64,000 nucleotides of DNA from a bacterium. GTDB lineage: Bacteria > Cyanobacteriota > Sericytochromatia > S15B-MN24 > UBA4093. Shown here one piece after another: positions 44,827-52,545 of this stretch. A program made the position numbers and the translations under genes. The notes under the pieces were generated by a model. That model saw nothing but the letters and a program-made list of their open reading frames with translations, was not told the origin of the DNA and did not search any database. Positions within the stretch are counted from its first letter, which is position 1. Each line of letters opens with the position of its first letter. The DNA lies in assembly GCA_017744355.1 (NCBI GenBank), contig JAGIBK010000003.1, positions 180,547 to 244,546 on the forward strand. Direction: 5' to 3'.

Positions 44827-45327
44827 CTACTCGGGCACGTCGGTGACGGTGAAGGTCGGCGCGTTCGGCGTCGAGGCGTCCCGGAAACTCCAGGTGCCTG
44901 GATAGTGCCAGCCCTTGGTGAAGCTCTCGCCCGGCGCGATGGGCCCGAGCACGTCCGTGGCCCCACCGAAGCCCACGAAGGTGCGGGTCACCGAGTCTTG
45001 GTTGGTGATGATCGTCGTGGTGTTGGGGCGCAGGTAAATGTGCGCCGGCGTCACCACCCCGCCGGGCCCGATGGTGACGCGCACCGTTCCGGTCGCAAAG
45101 ACGGTGCCCGCTGGGTACGCGGTCGACCTGCCGCCCGGCGCGGGCAAGACCTGGGGCTGAACCAGGGGACCACTGCCGGCCTCGCCGGGCATCGCGCTGA
45201 GGTGCGGCAGGACACGAGGCGGGGCCTTCTCGGGGCTTCGCACGTCGCCTGGCTGTGCGGCCGCACACCCCGCCACCGCCACCAACAGCAGGCTCAGCGA
45301 GAGCCCGCGCCAGCATCGTCCCCTCAT
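44827..45327 (-). CDS. Cupredoxin-fold-like lipoprotein
   Basis: This 166-residue lipoprotein from ATG 45327 (GGAGGAGG upstream) has lipobox VAVAGC. After a Pro-rich linker, residues about 75-166 resemble a plastocyanin-like beta sandwich: VRVTIGPGGVVTPAHIYLRPNTTTIITNQDSVTRTFVGF and GTWSFRD. The copper ligands (Cys, His pair, Met) are missing, so copper binding is unlikely. It ends five bases from the J-domain gene's stop, convergently. Confidence 0.7.
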   Translation of the reverse strand: MRGRCWRGLSLSLLLVAVAGCAAAQPGDVRSPEKAPPRVLPHLSAMPGEAGSGPLVQPQVLPAPGGRSTAYPAGTVFATGTVRVTIGPGGVVTPAHIYLRPNTTTIITNQDSVTRTFVGFGGATDVLGPIAPGESFTKGWHYPGTWSFRDASTPNAPTFTVTDVPE

Positions 45328-45431
45328 GCCTCCTCCTTTCAAGCAAGGCCGAGCCTCGCTCGATCGTCTCGCCCCTTCCACCGCCCATGACGACCCAGCG
45401 CGCCCCACGCGTCTTGAGATAAAACGACGAA

Positions 45432-45728
45432 ATGAACACTCCTGAAATTCCCTTCGAGGTATCCCCCGCCCCCGGCATCTACCAATGCGTCGCGTGCGGC
45501 GCCTGCTGCGCGGCCCCCGACATCAGCACCCTGAAAAAACCACTGGGCGTGCCCTGCGACCACCTGGGCCCCGACCACCTGTGCGGCATCTACGAGACGC
45601 GCCCTGCGGTCTGCCGCAACTACCGGCCCGATTGGATCTGTGCCGAGGTGGCCCCCCTGCCGACCCTGGAAGCGCGCGTGCAGCGCTATCTGGAAATCTT
45701 CGGTCTTGCTCCGCAAGAAGGGGGTTGA
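45432..45728 (+). CDS. YkgJ-family Cys-cluster protein
   Basis: This 98-residue protein has eight cysteines arranged CVACGACCAAPD, VPCDHL, CGIYETRPAVCRNY and IC, the YkgJ (CxxCxxCC) pattern. These proteins are predicted to bind zinc or an Fe-S cluster. Its stop overlaps the -35 region of the rubrerythrin promoter, and it may belong to the same redox neighbourhood. No clear ribosome site is visible, only a purine stretch before the ATG. Confidence 0.88.
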   Translation: MNTPEIPFEVSPAPGIYQCVACGACCAAPDISTLKKPLGVPCDHLGPDHLCGIYETRPAVCRNYRPDWICAEVAPLPTLEARVQRYLEIFGLAPQEGG

Positions 45729-45753
45729 CAGATCCTTAGAATGATTCTAAAGT
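45725..45753 (+). promoter_or_regulatory. Promoter of the rubrerythrin operon
   Basis: TTGACA (45725-45730), a 17-base spacer and TAAAGT (45748-45753). The PerR-like box at 45736-45750 fills the spacer. Confidence 0.6.
45736..45750 (+). promoter_or_regulatory. PerR/Fur-type box 1
   Basis: TTAGAATGATTCTAA is a perfect 7-1-7 palindrome, differing from the PerR consensus TTATAATNATTATAA at two symmetric positions. It lies between -35 and -10, a repressing position. Confidence 0.75.
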
Positions 45754-45806
45754 TAGAGAGAATTCAAGAGCGCGACGCCCTCGCCTCTTTTTTATTTCTC
45801 ACTGAT

Positions 45807-45821
45807 TTAGAATTACTCTAA
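45807..45821 (+). promoter_or_regulatory. PerR/Fur-type box 2
   Basis: TTAGAATTACTCTAA is a less perfect copy of box 1, about 71 bases downstream and 29 bases before the rubrerythrin ATG. It contains a TAGAAT that could be a second -10. Confidence 0.6.
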
Positions 45822-45849
45822 ATCTACTTCAATTAAAAGGAGCGCCGTG

Positions 45850-46326
45850 ATGGAAACCCCGCTGAACCGCACCGTGACCCGTCAGAACCTGGAAGCCGCG
45901 TTCGGCGGCGAGGCCATGGCCAACCGCAAGTACCTTTACTTCGCCAAGATCGCCCGCGAGCTGGGCGACGAGGAGATCGCCAAGCTCTTCGAGGAGACCG
46001 CCCACCAGGAGACGGCCCATGCCTTCAGCCACCTGGAGCTGCTCTATCCCAAGGAGACACTCAGCCTCTCGCGCATCTTGGAGCTCGCCATCGAGGGCGA
46101 GACCTACGAGTACACGACCATGTACCCGGCCTTCCGCCAGAAGGCCGTCGAAGAGCAGGAAGCCGCCGCTGCAGCCGAGTTCAGCGAGCAAGAAGACGAG
46201 TCCCGCGAGCACGCCGAGATTTTCCGCCAGGCCCTGAAGCTCGCCGAGAAGCGCTTCGCCGCTCTCACCAAGGTCGAAGAGCGCCACGCCAACCGCTACC
46301 GCCAGGCCCTCGAAGGCCTCAAGTAA
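45850..46326 (+). CDS. rbr: Rubrerythrin (erythrin-type, without rubredoxin domain)
   Basis: This 158-residue ferritin-like diiron protein reduces hydrogen peroxide using electrons from rubredoxin. Ligands lie in NLEAAFGGEAMANRKYLYF, ETAHQETAHAFSHLE, the extra Glu region IEGETYEYTTMYP and SREHAEIFRQAL. It ends at the ferritin-like domain, and the rubredoxin part is a separate gene next door. The ATG at 45850 (AGGAG seven bases upstream) is preferred over the GTG at 45847. First gene of a three-gene operon under PerR-like boxes. Confidence 0.93.
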   Translation: METPLNRTVTRQNLEAAFGGEAMANRKYLYFAKIARELGDEEIAKLFEETAHQETAHAFSHLELLYPKETLSLSRILELAIEGETYEYTTMYPAFRQKAVEEQEAAAAAEFSEQEDESREHAEIFRQALKLAEKRFAALTKVEERHANRYRQALEGLK

Positions 46327-46337
46327 GGAGAAAAGCC

Positions 46338-46496
46338 ATGCGTAAGTTTCGCTGCGTCGTCGACGGCCACATCTACGATGAGTCCCTCGGGGATCCCGAC
46401 AGCGGGATCGCCCCCGGCACCCGCTGGGAGGACGTGCCCGACACCTGGAGCTGCCCGGAGTGCGGCGTAGGCAAGGAAGATTTCGAGGAGATCTAG
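46338..46496 (+). CDS. Rubredoxin with Cys-to-Asp change in the first knuckle
   Basis: This short gene codes for 52 residues, MRKFRCVVDGHIYDESLGDP.. with PDTWSCPECGVGKEDFE. It is rubredoxin along its full length, including the GDPDSGIAPGTRWEDVPDTW core. The first knuckle, normally C-x2-C-G-Y, reads C-V-V-D-G-H, so ligand Cys9 is Asp9; Cys6, Cys39 and Cys42 remain. AAGGAG is seven bases ahead of the ATG. It lies between rubrerythrin and a reductase, and so is the expected electron carrier. Whether it holds Fe with a Cys3Asp site or another metal is open. Confidence 0.9.
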   Translation: MRKFRCVVDGHIYDESLGDPDSGIAPGTRWEDVPDTWSCPECGVGKEDFEEI

Positions 46497-46498
46497 CC

Positions 46499-47677
46499 AT
46501 GGACCCCATCGTCATCATCGGGGCGGGGTTGGGCGGCCTGACGGTCGCCCGCGAGCTCCGTCAACTTTCCCCTGACGTCGCCATCACCCTCGTCACCCAG
46601 GATGACGCTCACCAGTACCCCAAGCCCATGCTCTCGACCGCCCTGCGCCTCGGGAAGCGCCCCGACGACCTGATCCGGGCGCGAGCCGAGGAGCTTCGCG
46701 CCCTCGGCATCGAGGTCCTCGCACGCCGCTCGGTCGTGAAGCTGGAGCCTGAAGCGAAGCGGCTGACGCTCGACGACGGCAGCACCCTCGCTTACCGGGA
46801 CCTGGTCCTCGCCACCGGCGCCTCCCCCTTCGTGCCGGAGGTCGCAGGGGCGCGTGACGCGGTCCTCACCGTCAATCACCTGGACGACTACCGGCGCTTC
46901 CGCGACGCCCTCCACGCCGAGGCTCCCGTGCTCCTGATCGGAGGCGGGCTCATCGGGATGGAGTTCGCCTCGGACCTCTTGGCGAGCGGCCATACGGTCC
47001 ACGTGGTCGATCCCGGTCCCGGCCCCCTGCCCCGCCTTCTGCCCCCGAGCGCAGGCGCCCTCGTGACGACCGCCCTTGAGCAAGTAGGCGGTACCTTCCA
47101 CTGGGGGCGCACCCTCTCGTCGCTCGAACGCCTGAGCGATCGCACCCTGCGTGCCAAGCTCTCGGACGGCACCGAGCTTATCGTGGGTACCGTGCTCTCG
47201 GCGGTGGGCCTGCGCCCCAACGCACAGCTCGCCAAGGACGCGGGGCTTCCCGTCGGGCGCGGGGTGCGCCTCGACGCCCAGCTCAAGGCCCATGCGCACG
47301 TCTACGCCCTGGGGGACTGCGCCGAGTTCGAGTCGGGCCTCTACCTGCCCTTCATCAAGCCCATCGGCGAGCAGGCCCGCCACATCGCCCGGGCGCTCAC
47401 GAGCGGTCAGGATACACCCTTCGCCATGACGAACTACGCCATCACCGTCAAGATCGCCCAGTGGGCCGTCGCCACGACCACGCCGCTACCCGGCGAGCAC
47501 GGTACCTGGGACGAGGTGGTTCACGACCGGGGCAGTCTCTCTCGGCTGCGCGACGACGAGGGGCGCGTCCTGCGGGTGGTCGCGACCGGTAGCGAAACGG
47601 CATCACTCGCACGGTGGCTTCAAGAAGTGCCCGTCCTGAGCGCGCAGCAAGCCCTCAGCGCGGCCAGCCCGCGATGA
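46499..47677 (+). CDS. Rubredoxin reductase-like FAD/NAD(P)H oxidoreductase
   Basis: This 392-residue flavoprotein has the FAD motif PIVIIGAGLGGLTVAREL, the second dinucleotide fold PVLLIGGGLIGMEFASDLLASGHTVHVVD and the C-terminal FAD motif HVYALGDCAEF. This matches rubredoxin/NADH oxidoreductases (AlkT, RubA2, NorW class). It starts two bases after the rubredoxin stop. NAD(P)H to this enzyme, to rubredoxin, to rubrerythrin would form a full peroxide-reducing chain. The 3' end overlaps the Ro60 gene by 23 bases convergently. Confidence 0.92.
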   Translation: MDPIVIIGAGLGGLTVARELRQLSPDVAITLVTQDDAHQYPKPMLSTALRLGKRPDDLIRARAEELRALGIEVLARRSVVKLEPEAKRLTLDDGSTLAYRDLVLATGASPFVPEVAGARDAVLTVNHLDDYRRFRDALHAEAPVLLIGGGLIGMEFASDLLASGHTVHVVDPGPGPLPRLLPPSAGALVTTALEQVGGTFHWGRTLSSLERLSDRTLRAKLSDGTELIVGTVLSAVGLRPNAQLAKDAGLPVGRGVRLDAQLKAHAHVYALGDCAEFESGLYLPFIKPIGEQARHIARALTSGQDTPFAMTNYAITVKIAQWAVATTTPLPGEHGTWDEVVHDRGSLSRLRDDEGRVLRVVATGSETASLARWLQEVPVLSAQQALSAASPR

Positions 47678-49223
47678 AATCCGACAGCAGCTGGGGCACC
47701 GCCGTATCGAAGCCGACCACGTCCAGCATGCCGGGGTCGGCAGGGTCTGCGATCGAGAAGCCGTTCGAGACCATGCCGACCACCGCGAGCTTGGCGGGGA
47801 TGCCCGTGCGCGCGCGGTAGCGCGCGAGGGCCTCGCTCGGATGCACGTCGCCGGCCCAGGTCTCACTGTCGGTCAGGATCACGAAGGCATCCGCCTCGAC
47901 CCCGTGTTCGAGGGCCCAGAGCATCGGCAGGGCGCAATCGGTCCCTCCGAAGGGAATCGCCGCGCTCAGGCGCATCACGTCGTCCAGGCGCTGATGCGCC
48001 GAGAGGGCGAGCGGCACCATCCGATCGCTGAAGGCGATCACCGTGACGTCCTGCTCGGTGGCCGTCGTGACCAACGCCAGGGCGCTCGCGGCCATCCGCG
48101 GGGTCAGCCCCGGCACCCCCGCGATTTGCCCCGCGTCCATGGAGCCCGAGACGTCCACGGCGACCACGATGCGCTTGCCACTCGGCGCGACGTTGCCGAA
48201 AGCTTGATAAAACGCCCCGTCGAGCGCATCCACGATCGCAGGGTCCGGCTCCCAGGGCCCGCCCAGGCCGCGCACCCCGTGCCCCTGGCGATAGGTGGCG
48301 AGGGCGGCAAGCAGCTTGATGGGATGAAGCCGCGCTTGCCTCAGGCGCTCGCCGTCTCCTAGCCGCTCGCACACCAGCCGAGACGCCTCCGAGCGGGGCC
48401 GCAACAGCCCGACGCGGGCCATGGCCGCGAGCTGTCGTACCATGGCCTCCATGGGCATCGCTGCGAGCAGCGCCTCCCAGACCTCGGCGCGATCGAGCCA
48501 GCGGGTCGGCACGGCTTCGCGCGGCAGGCGATGGGCCGCGAGCAGGGCGACGACCTCTTCGGACGTCTCGGCGCGGCGCATGGCCTCGAAGGCCGTAAGC
48601 AGTGCGGGCAGCTCTTGATCGGCAGTTGCGGACTGTTGGGTGACCCAGTGGAAAAGGGCCGCATGGGCGCTCGTTCCGGGGATGGGGTGCGAGAGACGCA
48701 GGGCGTCCCGGTGGCTCCAGCCATCCCGCCGCCGGTACTTGATGACCTGGTGGGCGAGCTCGTCCGGCGTCTTGTCGTTGTACCACGCGCCGATGGCTCG
48801 CCTGAGGCCCCTGCCCCAGCCGCGCAAGCCTTCGACGTAAGCCATGAAGTGGAAGAGATGGGTACCGATCCGCGCCACGCGCGGCAGGGCGGCAAGCGCG
48901 AGCGAGCGGGTCTCGGCATCACCCGTCGCAGCCGCGAGGGCCAGGGCGAAGAGCGCCGGGTCGTTGCGGGGCGCGCGCCCGGCCTCGCTGATGGCGACGA
49001 TGCGCGCGACGGCTCGAGGGCCGTCCTCGGCGAGGCAGTGCAGAACGGCCTCCGCATTCTCGCGCGTGAGGGCCGCGCTCCTGGCATAGTAGCTGCCGCC
49101 CTCGCTGCCCAGGATGAGGAAGCGATCGAGGCGGCGCCAGTCATCGACCGCCCAGGCGAAGCCCCCGGCGCTGTTGGGTACTTGCGCCGAACCCAGAATC
49201 GGCTGGTCTTGGGGCGTCGCCAT
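47655..49223 (-). CDS. Ro60/Rsr-type TROVE-vWA RNA-binding protein
   Basis: This 522-residue protein starts at ATG 49223 with GGGGAGAGG ahead. Residues 20-340 form a TROVE domain (FAWAVDDWRRLDRFLILG, GSEGGSYYARSAALTRENAEA), made of HEAT-like helices that bind misfolded RNA and Y RNA. The C-terminal 175 residues are a von Willebrand A domain with a full MIDAS (VDVSGSMD, GGTDC, LTDSE). In Deinococcus, Rsr with Y RNA works with PNPase and RNase II in RNA decay under stress. No RtcB or Rta gene is next to it here. The 216 bases upstream may hold a Y RNA. Confidence 0.93.
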   Translation of the reverse strand: MATPQDQPILGSAQVPNSAGGFAWAVDDWRRLDRFLILGSEGGSYYARSAALTRENAEAVLHCLAEDGPRAVARIVAISEAGRAPRNDPALFALALAAATGDAETRSLALAALPRVARIGTHLFHFMAYVEGLRGWGRGLRRAIGAWYNDKTPDELAHQVIKYRRRDGWSHRDALRLSHPIPGTSAHAALFHWVTQQSATADQELPALLTAFEAMRRAETSEEVVALLAAHRLPREAVPTRWLDRAEVWEALLAAMPMEAMVRQLAAMARVGLLRPRSEASRLVCERLGDGERLRQARLHPIKLLAALATYRQGHGVRGLGGPWEPDPAIVDALDGAFYQAFGNVAPSGKRIVVAVDVSGSMDAGQIAGVPGLTPRMAASALALVTTATEQDVTVIAFSDRMVPLALSAHQRLDDVMRLSAAIPFGGTDCALPMLWALEHGVEADAFVILTDSETWAGDVHPSEALARYRARTGIPAKLAVVGMVSNGFSIADPADPGMLDVVGFDTAVPQLLSDFIAGWPR

Positions 49224-49263
49224 GGCCTCTCCCCGAAAAGAAAACTTCGGGCAAAATCCGAGC

Positions 49264-49290
49264 CTGGGGTTACTTGTTCCGATAACCCAG
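49264..49290 (-). other. Hairpin in the leader of the Ro60 gene (possible Y RNA region)
   Basis: CTGGGTTA (minus 49290-49283) pairs with TAACCCCAG (49272-49264) around a 10-base loop. Further upstream CGCC..GGCG flank a TTCGAAT that resembles a tRNA T-loop, a feature of bacterial YrlA RNAs. Evidence is weak; the whole gap 49224-49413 shows no gene. Confidence 0.3.
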
Positions 49291-49413
49291 ACCCTCCGGC
49301 CCGAAGCACCGCCATTCGAACACGGCGCCCGTAGCGCCGTCAATCGGCAAGGTGGGCGGCGAAGCAAGGGAGCGCTTCGAGATAAAGCCCTGACCACTTG
49401 GTATGGCGGGCTA

Positions 49414-49422
49414 TGCTAAACT
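49414..49422 (+). promoter_or_regulatory. Extended -10 for the CorC/CNNM gene
   Basis: TGCTAAACT contains an extended -10 and lies 66 bases ahead of the ATG at 49489. No convincing -35. Confidence 0.4.
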
Positions 49423-49488
49423 AGAGGGGCCGCCCATGCGGCGTTTACGCGAAAGGAGCGAAATCCACCGATCAGGTGGGACCACACA

Positions 49489-50793
49489 ATGGACGTTGCG
49501 AGTACCAGCTGGAACCTTTTTCTCGTTCTGTTCTTCACCCTGCTAAACGGTTTCTTCGTTGCCGCAGAGTTCGCCATGGTCAAAGTCCGGCCGAGCCGTC
49601 TCCAGCAGCTCAGTGCCGATGGCAACTCTCAGGCGCGTGTCGCGCAGCACATCATCGAGAACCTGGACGCCTACCTCTCTGGTTGTCAGCTCGGCATCAC
49701 GCTCTCCTCGCTCGCCCTCGGTGCGCTCGGCGAACCAGCGATCGCGACGCTGATCGCCCCCGGCCTCGCTGCGATAGGGGCCCCCGCGGCCCTCACGCAC
49801 ACCATCGCCTTCGCGATCGCCTTCACCGTCATCACCGCCCTGCACATCGTGATCGGTGAGCAGGCCCCCAAGACGCTCGCCATTCGCAAGGCCGAGGACA
49901 CGACGCTGCTCGTCGCCTGGCCCCTCAAGCTCTTCTACAACCTCGTCTACCCGGCCATCTGGATCCTCAACGGCATGTCGAACCGCTTCCTGCACATGCT
50001 CGGCGTCCCGCCCGTGGCCGAGAACGAAGCAGCTCACACCGAAGACGAGATCCGCATCCTCATGAAGGAGAGCGCCAAGAGCGGCCACATCGACGAGCAC
50101 GAGATGGCGCTGTTCGAGCGGGTCTTCCACTTCGCCGAGCGCGTGGCCCGCGAGATCATGGTGCCCCGCGTGGACATGATCTGCCTCGACCGCAACGAGC
50201 CCTTCGAGGCGCTGCTCGCCATCGCCGAGCAAGAGCAGCACACCCGCTACCCCGTCTGCGACGGCGACAAGGACAATATCGTTGGCTTCGTCCACATCAA
50301 GGACCTCTACGCCGCCAAGCACCAGGACCTCACCCGCATCACCCGCCCGCTCATGGCGGTGCCCGCGAGCCTCGAGATCAGCCAGGTGCTGCGCCAGATG
50401 CAGAAGGCCAAGGCCCACATGGCCCTCGTCATGGACGAGTACGGCGGCACCGCCGGCATGCTGACGGTCGAGGACATCCTCGAAGAGATCGTCGGCGAGA
50501 TCCAGGACGAGTTCGACAACGAGCGGCCCCGCATCGAGCGCAAGGGCAGCGCCTTCTCGGTGGACGGCCTGCTCTTGGTGGACGACCTCAACGAGCTCTT
50601 CGGCCTCGAGATCGAAGCCGAGGAGGACATCGTGGGCGGCTGGCTTTACACCCGCCTGGGCCACGCCCCGCAGATCGGGGACAGCATCGAAGAGAACGGC
50701 GTCACCTTCAAGGTCGAAGAGATCGAGCACCTGCGCATCACGCGCGTCCTGGTGGAGGGGGTCACCCCCGTCGAAGGGGCGCTGATCCAGTAA
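49489..50793 (+). CDS. CNNM/CorC-type transporter (DUF21, CBS pair, CorC_HlyC domain)
   Basis: This 434-residue protein has an N-terminal DUF21 domain with four helices (LFLVLFFTLLNGFFVAAEFAMVKV, LSGCQLGITLSSLALGALGEPA). A CBS pair (EIMVPRVDMICLDRNEP, VGFVHIKDLYAA, ALVMDEYGGTAGMLTVEDILEEIVGEI) and a C-terminal CorC_HlyC domain (GGWLYTRLGHAPQIGDS) follow. The family exports Mg2+/Co2+ or acts as an Na+-dependent Mg2+ exporter; the hemolysin name is historical. The gene is convergent with the DUF3465 gene and shares a terminator with it. Confidence 0.95.
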   Translation: MDVASTSWNLFLVLFFTLLNGFFVAAEFAMVKVRPSRLQQLSADGNSQARVAQHIIENLDAYLSGCQLGITLSSLALGALGEPAIATLIAPGLAAIGAPAALTHTIAFAIAFTVITALHIVIGEQAPKTLAIRKAEDTTLLVAWPLKLFYNLVYPAIWILNGMSNRFLHMLGVPPVAENEAAHTEDEIRILMKESAKSGHIDEHEMALFERVFHFAERVAREIMVPRVDMICLDRNEPFEALLAIAEQEQHTRYPVCDGDKDNIVGFVHIKDLYAAKHQDLTRITRPLMAVPASLEISQVLRQMQKAKAHMALVMDEYGGTAGMLTVEDILEEIVGEIQDEFDNERPRIERKGSAFSVDGLLLVDDLNELFGLEIEAEEDIVGGWLYTRLGHAPQIGDSIEENGVTFKVEEIEHLRITRVLVEGVTPVEGALIQ

Positions 50794-50857
50794 TTCAACC
50801 AAAACGAGAGAGGGGCCCGCTGGATGCGGGCCCCTCTCTCGTTTTGGTTGAATTACT
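50789..50857. terminator. 32-bp perfect inverted repeat, bidirectional terminator spanning both stop codons
   Basis: The arm 50789-50820 is the exact complement of 50826-50857, with a five-base loop. The arms include the TAA of the CorC gene (50791-50793) and the TAA of the convergent DUF3465 gene (50853-50855). A-rich and T-rich ends give a terminator in both directions. Confidence 0.95.
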
Positions 50858-51296
50858 CGTAGATCTTGCCGTCGGCGGTCTTGATGTAGCCGGCGTCGCC
50901 GGCCTTGTCCGCCTTGTGGGTCCAGTGCAGGCCGTACTTGTCCTTGTTCTGGTACGTGGTGCCGCGGATCTCGAGGACATCGCCCACCTTGAGGTTGGGA
51001 ACCTTGGAGCCGTGGGTCGTGCTGTTGTTGACCTCGTAGACCCGGCCCTCGTTCGGGGTGATGGCGCGGACCTTGAAGTTCTGGTGGGTCAGGCCGACGT
51101 TGTCATCCGGCAGCAGCTGGATCACCGTAGCCTTGACGACCTTGAACGCGCTCTGGGGCGGTACCGCCTTGGCCTCGACGATCGAAGAGGTCGTGACCTG
51201 GGGTGCCTGAAGGGTCGAGACGCTGCCGCAACCGGCGATCGCAAGGATCGCGGCCAGGAGGGAAGCGCGGCGGAGCAAGGGGTGGAAGTTGGCCAA
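50853..51296 (-). CDS. DUF3465 lipoprotein
   Basis: This 147-residue lipoprotein has lipobox IAGC. The domain has VIQLLPDDNVGLTHQNFKV, VPNLKVGDVLEIRGTTYQNKDKYGLHWTHK and AGYIKTADGKIYE, a clear DUF3465 pattern (HQ-F, GD, G-x-HWTH, GYI). It is probably a small OB-like beta barrel. Function unknown. The minus-strand gap upstream (51297-51429) holds no gene. Confidence 0.85.
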   Translation of the reverse strand: MANFHPLLRRASLLAAILAIAGCGSVSTLQAPQVTTSSIVEAKAVPPQSAFKVVKATVIQLLPDDNVGLTHQNFKVRAITPNEGRVYEVNNSTTHGSKVPNLKVGDVLEIRGTTYQNKDKYGLHWTHKADKAGDAGYIKTADGKIYE

Positions 51297-51429
51297 GGTG
51301 AGACTCCTAATGCGTGCAGCCAGGACGGCGGCAATGTAATGCTGCTAGATTATCGGGGTCTCCGCCGGCGAACTTGCGAAATTTCAGTAAAAGGATCGTT
51401 AAGAAGATCTAAAGGAGCTTTACATAGGT

Positions 51430-52311
51430 TCAGGAGGCGCTCAGGACGGGGGTTTCAGGCGCAGGCTGAGATACTTCGCGGCTGCGCCTGACGAGCACGA
51501 CCGCGCAGATCGAGATCAGGAGCGATCCCGCAAAGCCGGCGGGCGTCATCGCCTCGCCCAGGATGGCCAGCGCGGCCACGGCGGCGATGGGGGACTCGAG
51601 CAAGAAGACGAGGCCCGCCACGTGCGGAACGAACTTGCTCTGGACCCAGATCTGGAGCACGAACGAGAAGAGGGTGCTCAGCAGGGTCAAGTACAAGAGG
51701 CCGATCACCGGCAGCGCCGAGGTGCCGCTCCAGATCGGAAGCCCTTCGGCCACCAGGGCCACCGGCAAACCGAGCGCCCCGACCCCGATCACCTGAGCGA
51801 GACCGAACTGCAGCACGTCCTTCGTGCGGCGGGCGCAACGATCGAGCCAGAGGATGTGCAGCGCGAAGACCACCGCGCAGGCCAGGGTCAGCCAATCCCC
51901 CAGGTTCAGGGCGTCCATGCTCAGCTCGCACATGAGGGCCACCCCGAAGAGGGCCGCGGCGAGCATGCCCCAATCGAGGGCCCGGATGCGGTGCTTCAAG
52001 AAGGCGGCGCCGATGGCGGGGATGAACATGGCGTAGAGGGCCGTCAAAAAGGCATTCTTGGCGACGGTGGTGTGCGCGAGGCCGATCGTCTGCAGCAGCA
52101 TGCCCGTCAGCAGCATCGCGGCCGCCACCAATGCTGCGGGCCACTCCTTGAACTGCTTCCAGGGAAAGAACGGGGCGGCGAGCAGGGCCGCGAGCAAGAA
52201 GCGCCCCTCGGTCAGCCAGAAAGGACCGAGCCCCTGAAGGCCCCAGCGGGTCGCCAGGAACCCCACCCCCCATACCGCCGGCACCATGAACAAGGCAAGC
52301 AGCCTCAGCAT
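51430..52311 (-). CDS. EamA/DMT-family transporter
   Basis: This 293-residue protein has ten predicted helices in two EamA halves (GVGFLATRWGLQGLGPFWLTEGRFLLAALLAAPFF and the C-terminal VFLLESPIAAVAALAILGEAMTPAGFAGSLLI). EamA proteins export metabolites such as amino acids. Substrate unknown. It lies just after the tRNA-Arg gene, and the terminator of the tRNA stands between them. Confidence 0.9.
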   Translation of the reverse strand: MLRLLALFMVPAVWGVGFLATRWGLQGLGPFWLTEGRFLLAALLAAPFFPWKQFKEWPAALVAAAMLLTGMLLQTIGLAHTTVAKNAFLTALYAMFIPAIGAAFLKHRIRALDWGMLAAALFGVALMCELSMDALNLGDWLTLACAVVFALHILWLDRCARRTKDVLQFGLAQVIGVGALGLPVALVAEGLPIWSGTSALPVIGLLYLTLLSTLFSFVLQIWVQSKFVPHVAGLVFLLESPIAAVAALAILGEAMTPAGFAGSLLISICAVVLVRRSREVSQPAPETPVLSAS

Positions 52312-52341
52312 TTCGAGATCTCCCGTTCGAACTCCGGAAAG

Positions 52342-52381
52342 GAAGAAGCGGGCCCAGGAAAATCCTGAGACCCGCTTCTTC
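52342..52381 (-). terminator. Terminator of tRNA-Arg copy 1
   Basis: GAAGAAGCGGG (52342-52352) pairs with CCCGCTTCTTC (52371-52381), with an inner CAGGA/TCCTG. The GAAGCGGG arm recurs in the terminator of tRNA-Arg copy 2. Confidence 0.75.
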
Positions 52382-52386
52382 AGTTT

Positions 52387-52463
52387 TGGCGCGGCCAGAG
52401 AGATTCGAACTCCCGACCTTCTGGTTCGTAGCCAGACACTCTATCCAGCTGAGCTATGGCCGC
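52387..52463 (-). tRNA. tRNA-Arg (anticodon ACG), copy 1
   Basis: On the minus strand a complete cloverleaf starts GCGGCCATAGCTCAGC, has anticodon loop CTACGAA (ACG) in a TCTGG/CCAGA stem, a TTCGAAT T-loop and acceptor TGGCCGC plus discriminator G. The 3' CCA is encoded. Adenosine at position 34 would be deaminated to inosine by TadA. It is identical in sequence to the tRNA at 60225-60301. Confidence 0.97.
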
Positions 52464-52545
52464 ACACGTCGTAGGGACTTGATCCCGACCGACTAGATCA
52501 GTCTACCACAAGCGTCGCGCCAAGAGAAGCCCCTATTTGAACCAA

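Noticed and set aside
50789..50857. Long inverted repeat considered as a transposon end
   Set aside because: It is a single hairpin between convergent stops with no target duplication; terminator is the simpler reading.
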